From NCBI GenBank assembly GCA_033220425.1, contig CM065651.1:1302001-1366000 (forward strand): a DNA stretch of 64,000 nucleotides, given 5' to 3'. The DNA is from Lepraria neglecta (lineage: Eukaryota > Ascomycota > Lecanoromycetes > Lecanorales > Stereocaulaceae). Under the pieces are notes generated by a model. That model saw only the letters and a program-made list of their open reading frames with translations, was not told the origin of the DNA and made no database searches. Shown piece by piece: positions 35,211 through 45,520 of the stretch (its first letter is position 1; the number at the start of each line of letters is the position of its first letter). The position numbers and the translations under genes were made by a program.

Positions 35211-38200
35211 TTTATATTAATATTATATTAATTAAAACAATACGATAATAATACGCTAAAGAAGCCTATCCCTTTCTGAAAACCTTCGCCTTCTTCCCCT
35301 AAGAACCTCGCCTATCTAGCTACCTATAACTAGCTATATCGTCGTAGATTATACTCCTTAATACCTTATACTACCTTATTACTAGTAAAGACCTATATAT
35401 ATATTAGATAGATAATAGAGATCTTCTAATAATAGCTAAGATAAAGGGAGAATAACTAGTAGCTACTAGAAAAGCCTAGGAGACTAAAGCGAATAAGCGA
35501 AAGGTACGATTCGAACTAAGTAACTTATTCTATATATTAATATATTAGTAGATTAAGGCTATTAAAGAAAAGTAGCTAGAACCTAAGAGAAGTACCGAAG
35601 GGGACGACGGAGTAGTAGAGCCTAGGAAATATTAAAGACGTAATAGTAACCTTAGCGAGGATATCTCTGAAAAAATATATAAAGAAGAGGTCTCTTTAAA
35701 GATAACTAGCGTTAAGGATATCGAAATATCTTCTAATAACCCTATAACCAGCTCTGCGAAGAGACTAGTACCTACTATTATTATAGGGGTATAACTTCCC
35801 TATACTCCTATATTCGGTCTATTAGATAACTCTATATTTAGGAGACGGAAAAGATAGGCTTCTCCGTTATAAGTACGATTAGTATATAATAATAGATATA
35901 ACCTATTGACCGTACAGCGTAAATAGACGTGGCCGTCGACGTCTAGAATCGATACCGTATTATAAAGCGATACGAGTATTACCCAAAAGAAGACCGTAAG
36001 TTACCTATCGATATTACGCGTATATTTAATACGCTAATATAGAAAGAAGGAAATAATATAGAACTATATAATAAAACGAGGTCCTCAAGGGAATATAGAT
36101 ACTAGGAACTACCTACGCAGCTCGGTAAATAATGAATTAGAGACGCGTATTTATTAAATATAGCTGAAATAGCTGATAGTGCAGGAATAATAAAACCGAA
36201 TATCTTTATATATAGAGCAGAATAGCTAGTATACCGGACAACCTACCTAGACGCCCTAATAGATAATAACTAATAAGTTTAAATCTGCTAGTAAGAAATA
36301 TCGAAAATCGAGAGAGAATCTAATTAGTAGACGGAAGGATGAATTAATAGTATATTTACCTTAGTATATAGGTCTTATAATAACTAATCGTTATAGTCGG
36401 TATAATATAAGTAGCGATAGCTAACCTGTACCGTACTACCTATACGGCGTAAGCGGCCGAATTCTAGTACTACGACTACGGGACGATTATCTAATCCTGA
36501 TAATCGGGTTCTATTATCTAAAAAGACAAGGCCTAGACTATTATCGACTTCGTTACCTATATCTATATATATATCAGATATTGAATCTAAAGACGACTAT
36601 AAGGAGGTAACCGCGGAGGAGGCGGCGGGACCTATCACTTGGGGTAGTTCTAGGCGTTACTAAGTGCAAAGATACTAATCCTTATAGGAATATTAATATA
36701 TTTTCTATATAACGAAGCCTATATTCCTCTCTAAGATTATAGGCGGTAATAATACTAATAGCCTATCACTATAGCTAGAATATAACCCGGTAGCTCTAAA
36801 TAACCTTATAATAAGAATATAGAGAGAATAGAAGGCTAAGCTTTAAAGAACAAAGGGGCCTTAAGTTATCGGCGATCTAGATACCTTAGGTAATATACTA
36901 ACTCCTAAAGAAGCTTATAAGGTTATTACTCCTAAACCCCTACCTATTTATATAACGCCGCGTAATAGCTAATATCTTTATAGCTTATAGATAGCCTAAG
37001 CGAATTTAGAAGTTTTATAATAAGGAAAATAAGATTAACTATTAAAATAGTAGTAGAATAGCTATACCTAATAGTCGAGGACCGGAAGAATAATATATCG
37101 AACCTACTATTTAATATACGATTTACTTTCGCGGATCTAGAGAAAGGTATAAATATTCTTCTTTCCTAAACGAGAATAAAATATATAGCTAACAGGTCTA
37201 AGATAAGGGTTATTTTCTAGTACCGATAATTATAATAAGTCTATATCGTATTTTTTTTCTAATAGAATAAGCGCTATTAGACTTAGGTATAAGAGTATAG
37301 ATCTATAGAAACCTTTACCTGCTAGTACTATTATTTTCGTTATAATAGCGCTTTATTATATATTCGAAGAATACGAATATAGCTCCCGTAGGATCAAGAG
37401 ATAGGACGGTATATTAGTTAGTAGTAAGTTAACCTGATACTCGAAGAATAACCTATATACTAATAATACCTTAAGCTATATTTGAATATATAATAGAGAT
37501 ATAGTACGATATAGGTGAAATTAAAATACGGATAGTTACAGGACTACTTTATCGTCGAATAATAGACTACTACTATATAAACAGGTATAGTAAGAACCGT
37601 TAACTACTAGTTACTAATACGTTTAAGGATTCCCTAGAAGATCTAAAAAATTAACCGGACCTTCAGAGTATTCTAGAGGAGATAGGAATAAATAATACTA
37701 GTATAATAGGCTAAGAAGAAGAGTACGGAAATAATAAAGAATATATAGTATATATAAGAAGCGATTATAGGTATATATTATCGGCTAATACTGAAATTAA
37801 GGCTAAAGAACTATCTCCTGAGGAGGGTCTCGATAAGACTAATTTAGAGTTTAGAAACCAGGATAGTTTTTTCGCTTCCCTTACCTTTAGTAATAATTTA
37901 GTAGAGATAATAGATATCTAGGTATTTTTAATATAGGACTTCGAGTATATATAGAAGGAGGCCGGCCTATAAGTAGATAAGAGTCTTTAGGAAGAGGATT
38001 ATATTATAGATATTAAAGAGTAGAGTAGATCGGTAGAGAGGTAGATCATAGAGGATAAAATAGTATATCTAAATATTATTCTAATAGGAGAAGAACCTGA
38101 GGACTAGGCTGCTAAGGATACTGCGGAGGGGATAGAGAATAGATTAATAGAGTATAAAGCTTAGGCGGGAGGAAGCCTGACGGAATTAAGCTGTTAGCAA

Positions 38201-38264
38201 TCGAATATATAGCTATTGAATATATAATATGAAAATAATTATCGTATTGTCTTTTAAAATCGCC

Positions 38265-38417
38265 TAGCTCGGATAATACTACCTGCAGGTTAATTCTAGA
38301 TAAGATATCCGACTCGAATATACCTACTACAGCGGAGGATATGTCCGAACTATCCGACTCGGATGACTTCTTATCTACTGATGTTGTCGATGTACTACCT
38401 GAGCGTATATATTTCGC
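38265..38417 (+). promoter_or_regulatory. dyad cluster 8 plus 15-bp GCGTATATATTTCGC
   Basis: CTAGCTCGGAT, TCCGACTCGAA and a full TCCGACTCGGAT, followed by GCGTATATATTTCGC at 38403-38417, identical to 22203-22217. Confidence 0.45.
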
Positions 38418-38640
38418 ATTCCGGAATAAATGCGTAATGGTGGCGTTGGTCTACGAAAGCAACTTTTGATGCTGATGTTATAGGTGCCCAGCGCAGCAAT
38501 TTAAGGTTGCAGATACTGCTATCGGCAACCTCGAGTTGCTGATTTGGCTGATTTCTCGGTCCGCAATCGACATGGGATGCAGACCCTGATCGCCATACGG
38601 CCTGCTGATAGTGCAAAACTAGCTGTGACGCTAATGACAT
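38395..38640 (-). other. 81-codon open frame just inside the right terminus
   Basis: An open minus-strand frame (MSLASQLVLHYQQAVW...) begins a few bases inside the right inverted terminus in the part of normal composition. It contains the subterminal dyads in its DNA, so it may be open by chance rather than a gene. No domain recognised. Confidence 0.2.
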
Positions 38641-38643
38641 AAT

Positions 38644-38662
38644 CTTTTGGGAAAGCGCGATG
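38644..38662 (-). repeat. inverted terminus, right (19 bp)
   Basis: Perfect reverse complement of 21443-21461. Confidence 0.75.
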
Positions 38663-39628
38663 TTACCTTGCTCCGGTCAAAGATATCAATTAGGTCATAG
38701 TATTCCTGGGGAAGCTTCTACTTAACTGTTCCCTCAGTCATTTCCGATACCTTATTTATCCGGTCTAGCCTAGATCCATTCTAGATTATCTTTTCTATCT
38801 CATCTATCGTTATAGAGAAGTATTAGATGTCGTGTCTCTTTTAATTCCGCGCCCATATATAGAAGGCAGGGGCACTAATCTCGGCGATATCTAGTACCTC
38901 TGGTGTTTCAGGTAGCGAAGGCGGCTGATTCGTAGGAACATTTATTATCTTATCTACCTTCTTGGTAGGAGGCTTAATAAGAGCTTGAGGGGCCCCGATA
39001 TAGTTACAGTGACCAGGTAGGAAGACGATACGGTCATCGGCCATGTCTAGTAGGACCTTATGCTTGTTCATCCATGGCTTACCGAGGATGATATATTGGT
39101 TGCCCAGGTTGGTAATCAGTATAGGTACAGTCGACTCAAGATGGTTACAGACCTTCATGGAAGGGTAAATAGCATAGGTGACGGGTTTCTTTCGTATCTT
39201 GCCGTCATATCTGTAGAGGTAACGCGGTTTGGCGAGAGGTATAGGGACGATGTCAAGATACTCAGAAAGTAGTTGCGCTTCTTTTTCATCGATGAATAAA
39301 TATATAGTAGCACCGGTATCAGCAAGGGCTTTAGATCAGTATTCCTTTCCTTAAGCAAGCAATGTAATAGGGTATACAAATAATCTTCTTCCATATAGAT
39401 CATGGATATCTACCGATAATACGAATAGCAGGTCCTCGAGGGCGACTTCCCTGAGGACTTCTAGTTTTCCGACTCCGAACCACCTTCCTCCTCGCTACCG
39501 TCGCTATATAATTTCTCCTCTACTTCGTCCGCTTCGTTCCCTATCCTTCGAACAGCCTCCTTCCTCTTCTCAGGGCAGTCTATAGCGAAATGCCCTTCCT
39601 TATCACAGATGTAGCATTTCTTAGAGTC
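38663..39628 (-). other. chromovirus part: protease and zinc-knuckle region
   Basis: Minus-strand text ILGKPWMNKHKVLLDM matches the aspartic protease-linked region of Gypsy elements. A CX2CX4HX4C zinc knuckle lies near 39560-39625. Composition is normal. Confidence 0.75.
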
Positions 39629-40795
39629 TTATGACCTAGTCAGGACTCCATCTTTGCGAGGTGATGTAGGACGAGGTGCGATAACGACAGCAGGGGGGGT
39701 ATATGCGGGTGATGTTCTCCGGGCTGCGACTGGGGTGGGCCGTGCTGTTGAGCGTGTTGAAGCTGACGCCATTCGCTCACGCTTCTCACTAATGTGGCGC
39801 TGTTGATTGTCTACTCGCTGGCATAAGTCGCTGAGCTCTTTCAGGTTACGGAAGTCATAAGGGGTAGCGGCGATAGCTTCTTGCAGACGGAGATTGACCT
39901 TATCTTTTAACTCATCGATGATAGTTTCTTCATCCAGCTTCAGGTAGTTAGTATATATACGGAACTTGGAGAAGAAAGTAGCAAAGGTATCGGTGGCCTT
40001 CTGCCTTAGTGCCTTGAAACCACGGCGCATATCGTCCTTCTTGTTCGGATTTCCCATGATATCGCTCAACATAGTGATAACCTCTTCTGGCTTCGTGAAG
40101 TACTCGGGATCGTTCGTCCGATAGGCCTGGATATACTTTGCTGCAGTACCACCTGTACGAGAGATGACGTAGATGGTTCGGGCAGTATCATCCTCAAAGT
40201 GATTCTTGTTGACAATAAGCTTATCACGAATTCGCTGGGTCCAGTCCTCGATAGCAAGGTCGCCATCCATCTCGCAATATAGCGGTGGGTCTGGAACCTT
40301 AGGGATACGACTCTTCGAGTTGCCGACGGTTGAACTTGGGGTCTCCTGGCGCTGTAGAGCTCCATCCGACTGCGATTCGCTAAGCCGTTCTTCCAGGCGG
40401 CCATTCTGGTCCTCTAGGTCTATATTCTTCGATTGTAGAGCCCGGACCTTCTCTTGAGCTACCTTCTTCTGGTATTGGGCTGATATAGCAGCATCATTGG
40501 CTCGGTCGACCTTATCAACCATATCACTCCATTCCTCGATACAGGAGAGGGCGGCGTCACGCTCCTGACGGAGCTCGTTGAGGGATTGTAGTAGCTGGGC
40601 GGGTTGGTGCTTGGCCCAGTATTGCAATTGAGGTATGTTACTGATATCCCATGGAGTCTCAGCATCTTTAGCACCGGCAGACGCGTCTTCAGGGATCACT
40701 GATACGCGTCGGTGTGCTTGCGCTTGTTGTAAGATGTCGTCGCGCTGTTGCTCGACATCTCGGGGTGTAGGTTCGCCTGGTGGGCTTCGTGCCAT
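39629..40795 (-). other. chromovirus part: gag
   Basis: A 388-codon open frame. The N-terminal third is a charged coiled coil, followed by the retrotransposon gag capsid-like domain (EDWTQRIRDKL, FFSKFRIYTNYL, ELSDLCQRVD) and a basic Ser/Pro-rich tail. Fossil part of the element at 18164-41333; this piece looks whole. Confidence 0.85.
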
Positions 40796-40907
40796 GGCGT
40801 ATATAGTCGGTTCTTTGGTATGGGGGTGTCTTCAACACGGCAACTCGTGTTGGCCACAGGCAGACTGGTATGCCTTGCTCTTCCTGGATGTAGATGCTTC
40901 CCTGAAG

Positions 40908-40967
40908 CTTGCTTTTTCTGGTATGCTCCGCAGAGCTCTTGCTTTTTCTGGTATGCTCCGCAGAGCT
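40908..40967. repeat. 30-bp tandem duplication in chromovirus leader
   Basis: Two consecutive copies of a 30-nt unit containing TCTGGTATGCTCCGCAGAGC, between the 5' LTR and gag. Confidence 0.8.
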
Positions 40968-41130
40968 CTTGCTATCCTATAGCTGATCGCGTCTCGACCC
41001 TGTCGATGCAAATCGGGTGGTATGGCCTCAGTGACTGCTCCTGCAGTATAGACTCAGGGACCGTCCACGTCATTTGTTTAACCTCGCTGACTGGCTCACG
41101 AGGGCGGGATGAAAGTGAGATATGTTTTAA

Positions 41131-41333
41131 TGTCAGGGGCCTGCCTAGAGCGAGTCGATAGGGGTGAAGTATGACTAGATGAACATATCTAAGGAAAGAA
41201 GATAGGTACATGAAGCCTGCGCGTCTTGGAGGCGCGCCAAGCCGCTAGCCATGAGCGATGATCGAACGTCTGATAACCATGCTCCATACTACGCATATCG
41301 GCATAAGCAGTAAGCAAAGGCCAAGCCGTGACA
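41131..41333 (-). repeat. chromovirus 5' LTR
   Basis: 203 bp partner of 18164-18366, followed by target duplication AGATG at 41334-41338. Confidence 0.92.
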
Positions 41334-41337
41334 AGAT

Positions 41338-41533
41338 GTAATAAGATCCACCCGGGACGCACCCTATAAGGGCCCTAATAAGGGCCGTACGGGTAGCGAG
41401 CCAAGCATTCTTGACTTTTGGCCCTCGTGGCTTAGGGGTAGCTCTGGCCCGGAGTATAACCTTTGCTTGGCTCGCTACCCGTACGGCCCTTATTAGGGCC
41501 CTTATAGGGTGCGTCCCGGGTGGATCTTATTAC
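41338..41533. mobile_element. 196-bp hairpin MITE, 70-bp arms
   Basis: 41338-41407 and 41464-41533 are exact reverse complements of 70 nt, separated by a 56-nt loop, giving an almost complete hairpin. No coding. It begins at the last base of the chromovirus target duplication, so the chromovirus inserted at its edge. Confidence 0.85.
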
Positions 41534-42217
41534 ACTCAGGGTCTTCTTTATATACTTTATATTATCCCTCTTACTATCCTCTTCCTAATAAGCTTACTAC
41601 TTATAGCTATTAGCTATAGCTCTCTCCAGTAGCTCTACTGGCGATATATTATTCCGGCCTATAACCGCTTAAAATAGAGAGAAGAGTCGAGGATAACTAT
41701 AGGGGAGATAGTAGTTATAATCTTTAGGTTACAAGTATAAGAATTAAAGAGCCAGGATAGGCGGCGCACCGTTCCCTTTTATACCCTACCTCAGCAGCTA
41801 TCTCTAAGACCCCGGAGGTAGGCTGTACGAGAGCGCGCGCTTTTCTAGACGCTCGAACAAGGGGGTCTTGGTGCGTAGAAGGGAAGGGTAAGCGTGAAGC
41901 GTTGATCACCCAGTTCGGGGTATTGCATCACCAGGGTGGGGTGCCGCATTACCCCTGCTCACCCAGCTCCCTCGCTAAAGCGTCAGCCCCCGAGCGAGCG
42001 GGGGCAGATTTCTGTCACCTTGAGATGCCAAGGCCCGCGAACATAGAACAATAGCTTCATGTGATGCTCACTATTTGCCCGCATACCTTATTATCGGAGC
42101 TAGTCTCCCAACATTTGTCTTTCTGGCTTGTTCAAGTCTGGACCTTCAAGTGTCTCTATGAACCGGCCAGCTTTTTCAATTTCCTAGTGCTGGTTATACC
42201 TACACCTAGCCGACAAG
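41534..42217. other. repeat-rich gap; AT-rich patch then GC-rich stretch
   Basis: 41540-41750 is AT/TpA-rich and looks RIP-affected. 41760-42010 is GC-richer, with a GGGGTATTGCATCACC / GGGGTGCCGCATTACC near-repeat. 42060-42217 is the presumed promoter of the acyltransferase. Confidence 0.45.
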
Positions 42218-44323
42218 ATGTTGCCCTACATTGATATCCGTGAGCTACATGAATTCGAACGCGCTGAGCTCGCATAGCTAATGCCAGGGCAGCCTTCCGA
42301 TATGTGGGGTCTCTTACTGGGGCTTCAATTGACGAACGTGCGAATTTCCCAGTCCCAATGCTTGACGAGGCTGCTGACCCAAAGCAGTGAAGATGATCAC
42401 CTCCTTCCTCCTCTCCTACCCGCTCGCCGGAGTCCTGAAGCGTATACCTGATGCTAAACCCTACCTGAAGAACCTCTTTATAATAGCGTACACCGAACGG
42501 CCCTTTTGAATGCTGTTAAGTTCTGACCCAAGCCCAGAGTTTCGCTCTTCTATCTTGTTGGGCTCTTCGATCTTTGGACTGGCATTCGTACATTGTTCAT
42601 AAGCTCGGCTGGGGCATATTTGACTGCTGCATACGTGGATGGACCCTTGATGCCATGGATAGGATTCGTCTTCCTTATGGGCCATATGTCGGTCAATCAC
42701 ATCACCCGCCAGTTCATTAATAGGCCTGACCAGGTCGATATTACGGGTACGTTCACTTGGGAGACCCTTGAACATGAAGCAAGCTCACTACGAATTAGGG
42801 GCTCAGATGGTCTTGATCATGAAGGTACGCTTATGACTAATAGTAAATATACTAGAAGATACTAGGTACTAAATGCAACAGCTTACTGCCTTTTGCTGGA
42901 ACGTCCAAGATGGCCGACTGCCACAAAAGGATCTCGCCGATTTCCAGCGAGAGAGGGCTCTACCTCAAATGCCAACCGTGCTGGACTATGCTGGCTACGT
43001 TGTAGGTCCACGATCTCCAAATATGCATTGTCATATCTAAGGCTGTCAAGCTCTTCTTCCCAGGATTATTCGCCGGTCCATCATTCGACTTCGTCGACTA
43101 TCGCCGTTGGCTCGAGACTAGCATGTTCGATGTTCCGGCAGGCACAGACCCTTCAGAAATACCAAAGACCCGTGGGAAACGAAGAATACCTCGTAGTGGC
43201 ACTCCAGCTACCATTAAAGCAGTAATCGGACTTGTCTGGATACTCTTATTTCTGAAATTCTCTGGTTGGTACAATACTGCCCTGGTCACTGGAGACCAGT
43301 ACATGAAATATGGATTCTTGCGACGAACATGGCTTTTGCAAATGCTAAGCATCTCAACACGGATGAAATACTATGGTGTATGGTATCTCACCGAAGGATC
43401 ATGCATTCTCTCAGGCATGGGCTACAAGGGCATAAATCCGCAGACTCGGAAAGCAGATTGGAGTCGGCTGCAAAATGTTAACCCCTGGGGCATCGAGACC
43501 GCACAGAACTCACGCGGATATCTTGAAAATTGGAATATGAACACGAATAATTGGCTACGAAACTACATGTACCTAAGAGTGACACCAAAAGGGAAGAAGC
43601 CAGGCTTCCGAGCCAGCCTGGCAACCTTTGTCACTAGTGCTTTCTGGCATGGCTTCTATCCGGGCTACTATCTGACTTTCATCCTGGCAGCCTTCATACA
43701 AACTATCGCCAAAAGTGAGTTACATCATTCGTGCTGTAGTCAGTTTTCCACTATCTTGTCATGAAAGCCTTAGCCTGAAGACGGCCCTGTGACTATTTTC
43801 TGGACATCTTCTATGTGAATTCTCACAGACTGTTTGCTGACCTCGTCAACCAGACATCCGGCGCCACGTCCGCCCGTTCTTCCTGACTGCTGATGGCCTG
43901 CGGCCCACACAGTACAAGATCTACTACGACATTGTCTGCTTCTTCGTCACTCAAGCCACTTTCGCCTTCACTATGGCCCCGTTCATGCTACTGACTCTCC
44001 GTGCTTCTCTCTTGGTCTGGACTCGGGTCTACATGTATGGTGTTCTAGGGGTAGCTTCTACAATGGCCTTCTTTGCTTCTCCCGCTAAGCAATGGCTGAT
44101 TCAAAGACTGAAGCAAAGGAATCAGAATGTACTACAGCCCAGAGAAAAGCATGAGCAGCCGATGATGGGTCTGCCAAGTGACCCTGGAGCAGAGATTGAC
44201 GAGGCAGGTCGAGAGATTAGAGAAGAGGTTGAGGCGAGGAGAAGGAGGGGACAGAGCATTACTATGCCGACTGGTACTGACATGAAAGCTGCTGTGGAGG
44301 ATAAGCTTGGGAAAAAACTTTGA
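42218..44323 (+). CDS. ALE1: MBOAT lysophospholipid acyltransferase (ALE1-type), 8 exons
   Basis: Exons inferred: 42218-42239, 42293-42337, 42388-42487, 42538-42746, 42799-42824, 42882-43001, 43051-43714, 43854-44323; they sum to 552 codons. The protein opens MLPYIDIPFRYVGSLTGAS, has many hydrophobic segments (MITSFLLSYPL, VSLFYLVGLFDLW, FIGLVW-type helices), and carries the MBOAT signatures LENWNMNTNNWLRNYMY (Asn) and TSAFWHGFYPGYYLTF (catalytic His). The tail is charged and cytosolic. ALE1-type enzymes transfer acyl-CoA chains to lysophospholipids in the ER membrane. It is the first intact gene after the repeat block. No frame problem; the very short first exon (22 nt) was chosen because it restores the conserved N-terminus. 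Confidence 0.9.
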
Positions 44324-44509
44324 GAAGGCCAAACTCTTACGATTTGGACCGGTTACCACCTTCACAAGATCCGGCGATGATACAGCATTTTCATTTCATC
44401 TTCGTCTTAGGCAGCGAACCTCAAGCAGTCTTGCGTGCATGCAATAAAGCTTTAGAAGTGTTGCAGCATTTTGGACTTTATCCATAGAGTCTGTTGTACA
44501 TACCCATTG

Positions 44510-44764
44510 TCAATTGATAGCGAAGGATTGCAACTTTAAATCAAGCATTTTACCCATCTGCCCCAAGCTCTTTGGCAGTTTCCCAAATTCTCTAATTCGT
44601 ACTTGACACTCTGAGCTTCCGTTGCAAAGCATTGTAGCTTCTCCTCCTGATTCCTCTCTTCCCCATGCGTATGAAAGAGCATTACATCCTGGTGCGTGTG
44701 CCAAAGCAAAAGCCTCAAGGGCGCTTGCAGGTGACTGTTCATCCAAGGCGCATGCAACGGTCAA
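44510..44764 (-). pseudogene. possible HET-domain fragment
   Basis: An 84-codon minus frame contains NALSYAWGREESGGEA followed by LCNG, the spacing of the opening block of fungal HET (heterokaryon incompatibility) domains (ALSYxWG...CNG). Nothing of the rest of the domain is visible. Could be coincidence. Confidence 0.3.
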
Positions 44765-45520
44765 GAGCCGGAATTGTTCCTCCTCAATGAGCTTCTACTG
44801 AAAAGCATCAAGGACGTCAGACCGCTCCAAATGCCCCGAGCCTTGAGCTTCGGCGTCCTTCTTCTTCTACCCCAATGTTACCCGAAATTGATCTAATGCT
44901 GACGTTATGTGTTACTATGTGTGAGGCTTGCCATCGTCTTGATTCGTGAGCACAGTATTACGGGCCGCCAAACAAGATGCTACCACTGAATGACATTAGT
45001 TGCTCAGACTAGTGAGGGAAGGGTATCACTCAGCTGCAGCCTCAGCCTGATTAGATGCAAGGTGTTATTTGGGTGTTTGGGCTTATTATGGGATGCTGGG
45101 ATTTGAGGGATTTGGAGAATCGAATCGAATTGGCTCTCGCATAAGACATTAATCTAGAAGGTGCATACATCATAAGGTATCGCTGACGTGAAAAGTCGTC
45201 GCCAAGAAAGTAATAAAAAGCTCTTTGTGCAAGGGTATCCTTCATATCCACATGCTCGCTAAAATCGCTGGAATCTTTTCAACGTCCATGCTTTGTATCG
45301 GCGTACTGGTACAGATCTCGTCCTGAGATGTAGAACAGAATGAAAAGGCATTATGTGTGAGCAACGTGAAGCTTATCTGGGCGTAAATTCTCGTCGTCAT
45401 ATGTTAGAATCGTAAAAGGTGTCATTTGTATGTATGTGTGGGGTTGTTTATTTGGCCGCGACCACTGCGAGGGCAATCTGGCAAAGTGTCAGCTCAACGA
45501 AGTCGAATGAACAGGCTGTC
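44765..45520. other. intergenic between convergent genes
   Basis: No recognised gene. It lies between the 3' end of the acyltransferase (with the possible HET fragment) and the serine-rich gene. Confidence 0.4.

Larger units (their letters stand above)
21443..38662. mobile_element. 17.2-kb AT-rich RIP-scarred insertion with 19-bp inverted termini, family unknown
   Basis: The sequence CATCGCGCTTTCCCAAAAG at 21443-21461 recurs reverse-complemented at 38644-38662. Both sides abut chromovirus pol sequence and a TT dinucleotide (21441-21442; 38663-38664). The first roughly 90 bp and last roughly 270 bp keep normal composition, while the interior is almost devoid of CpA/TpG (in 22381-22440 I count about ten TpA, no CpA and one TpG). 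No long open frame survives inside. Internal structure: subterminal AGCAA...TTGCT dyads, three 40-bp tandem repeats at the left, a duplicated module, and eight clusters of a TCCGACTCGGAT-like dyad. The length suits a large multi-gene DNA transposon; I could not assign a family and make no attempt to restore its genes. Confidence 0.6.
18164..41333 (-). mobile_element. Ty3/Gypsy chromovirus, broken, carrying a 17.2-kb insertion
   Basis: Direct 203-bp repeats beginning TGTCAG and ending TGACA at 18164-18366 and 41131-41333 are flanked by a 5-bp target duplication AGATG (18159-18163 and 41334-41338). A purine tract (read on the minus strand) abuts the inner edge of the 18-kb LTR, so the element reads right to left. 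Parts in order: leader, gag (about 40.8-39.6 kb), zinc knuckle and protease (39.6-38.7 kb), RT and RNase H (21.4-19.6 kb), integrase with C-terminal chromodomain (19.6-18.4 kb). The two LTRs differ at about 4 of 203 positions, so insertion is fairly recent. The element is broken: pol carries many breaks and is split by the inserted element. Confidence 0.9.

Noticed and set aside
21443-38662. Starship-type giant element
   Set aside because: No recognisable DUF3435 tyrosine recombinase could be seen at either end, and the flanks do not show a convincing Starship-like repeat. The right flank begins TTAC but the left does not match.
21443-38662. Polinton-like or nested LTR identity for the insertion
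   Set aside because: Length fits, but no polymerase, integrase or LTR pair could be recognised inside, so the family is left open.
41400-41470. tRNA-like fold in the MITE loop
   Set aside because: No B-box or acceptor pairing consistent with a tRNA; the fold is explained by the inverted arms.
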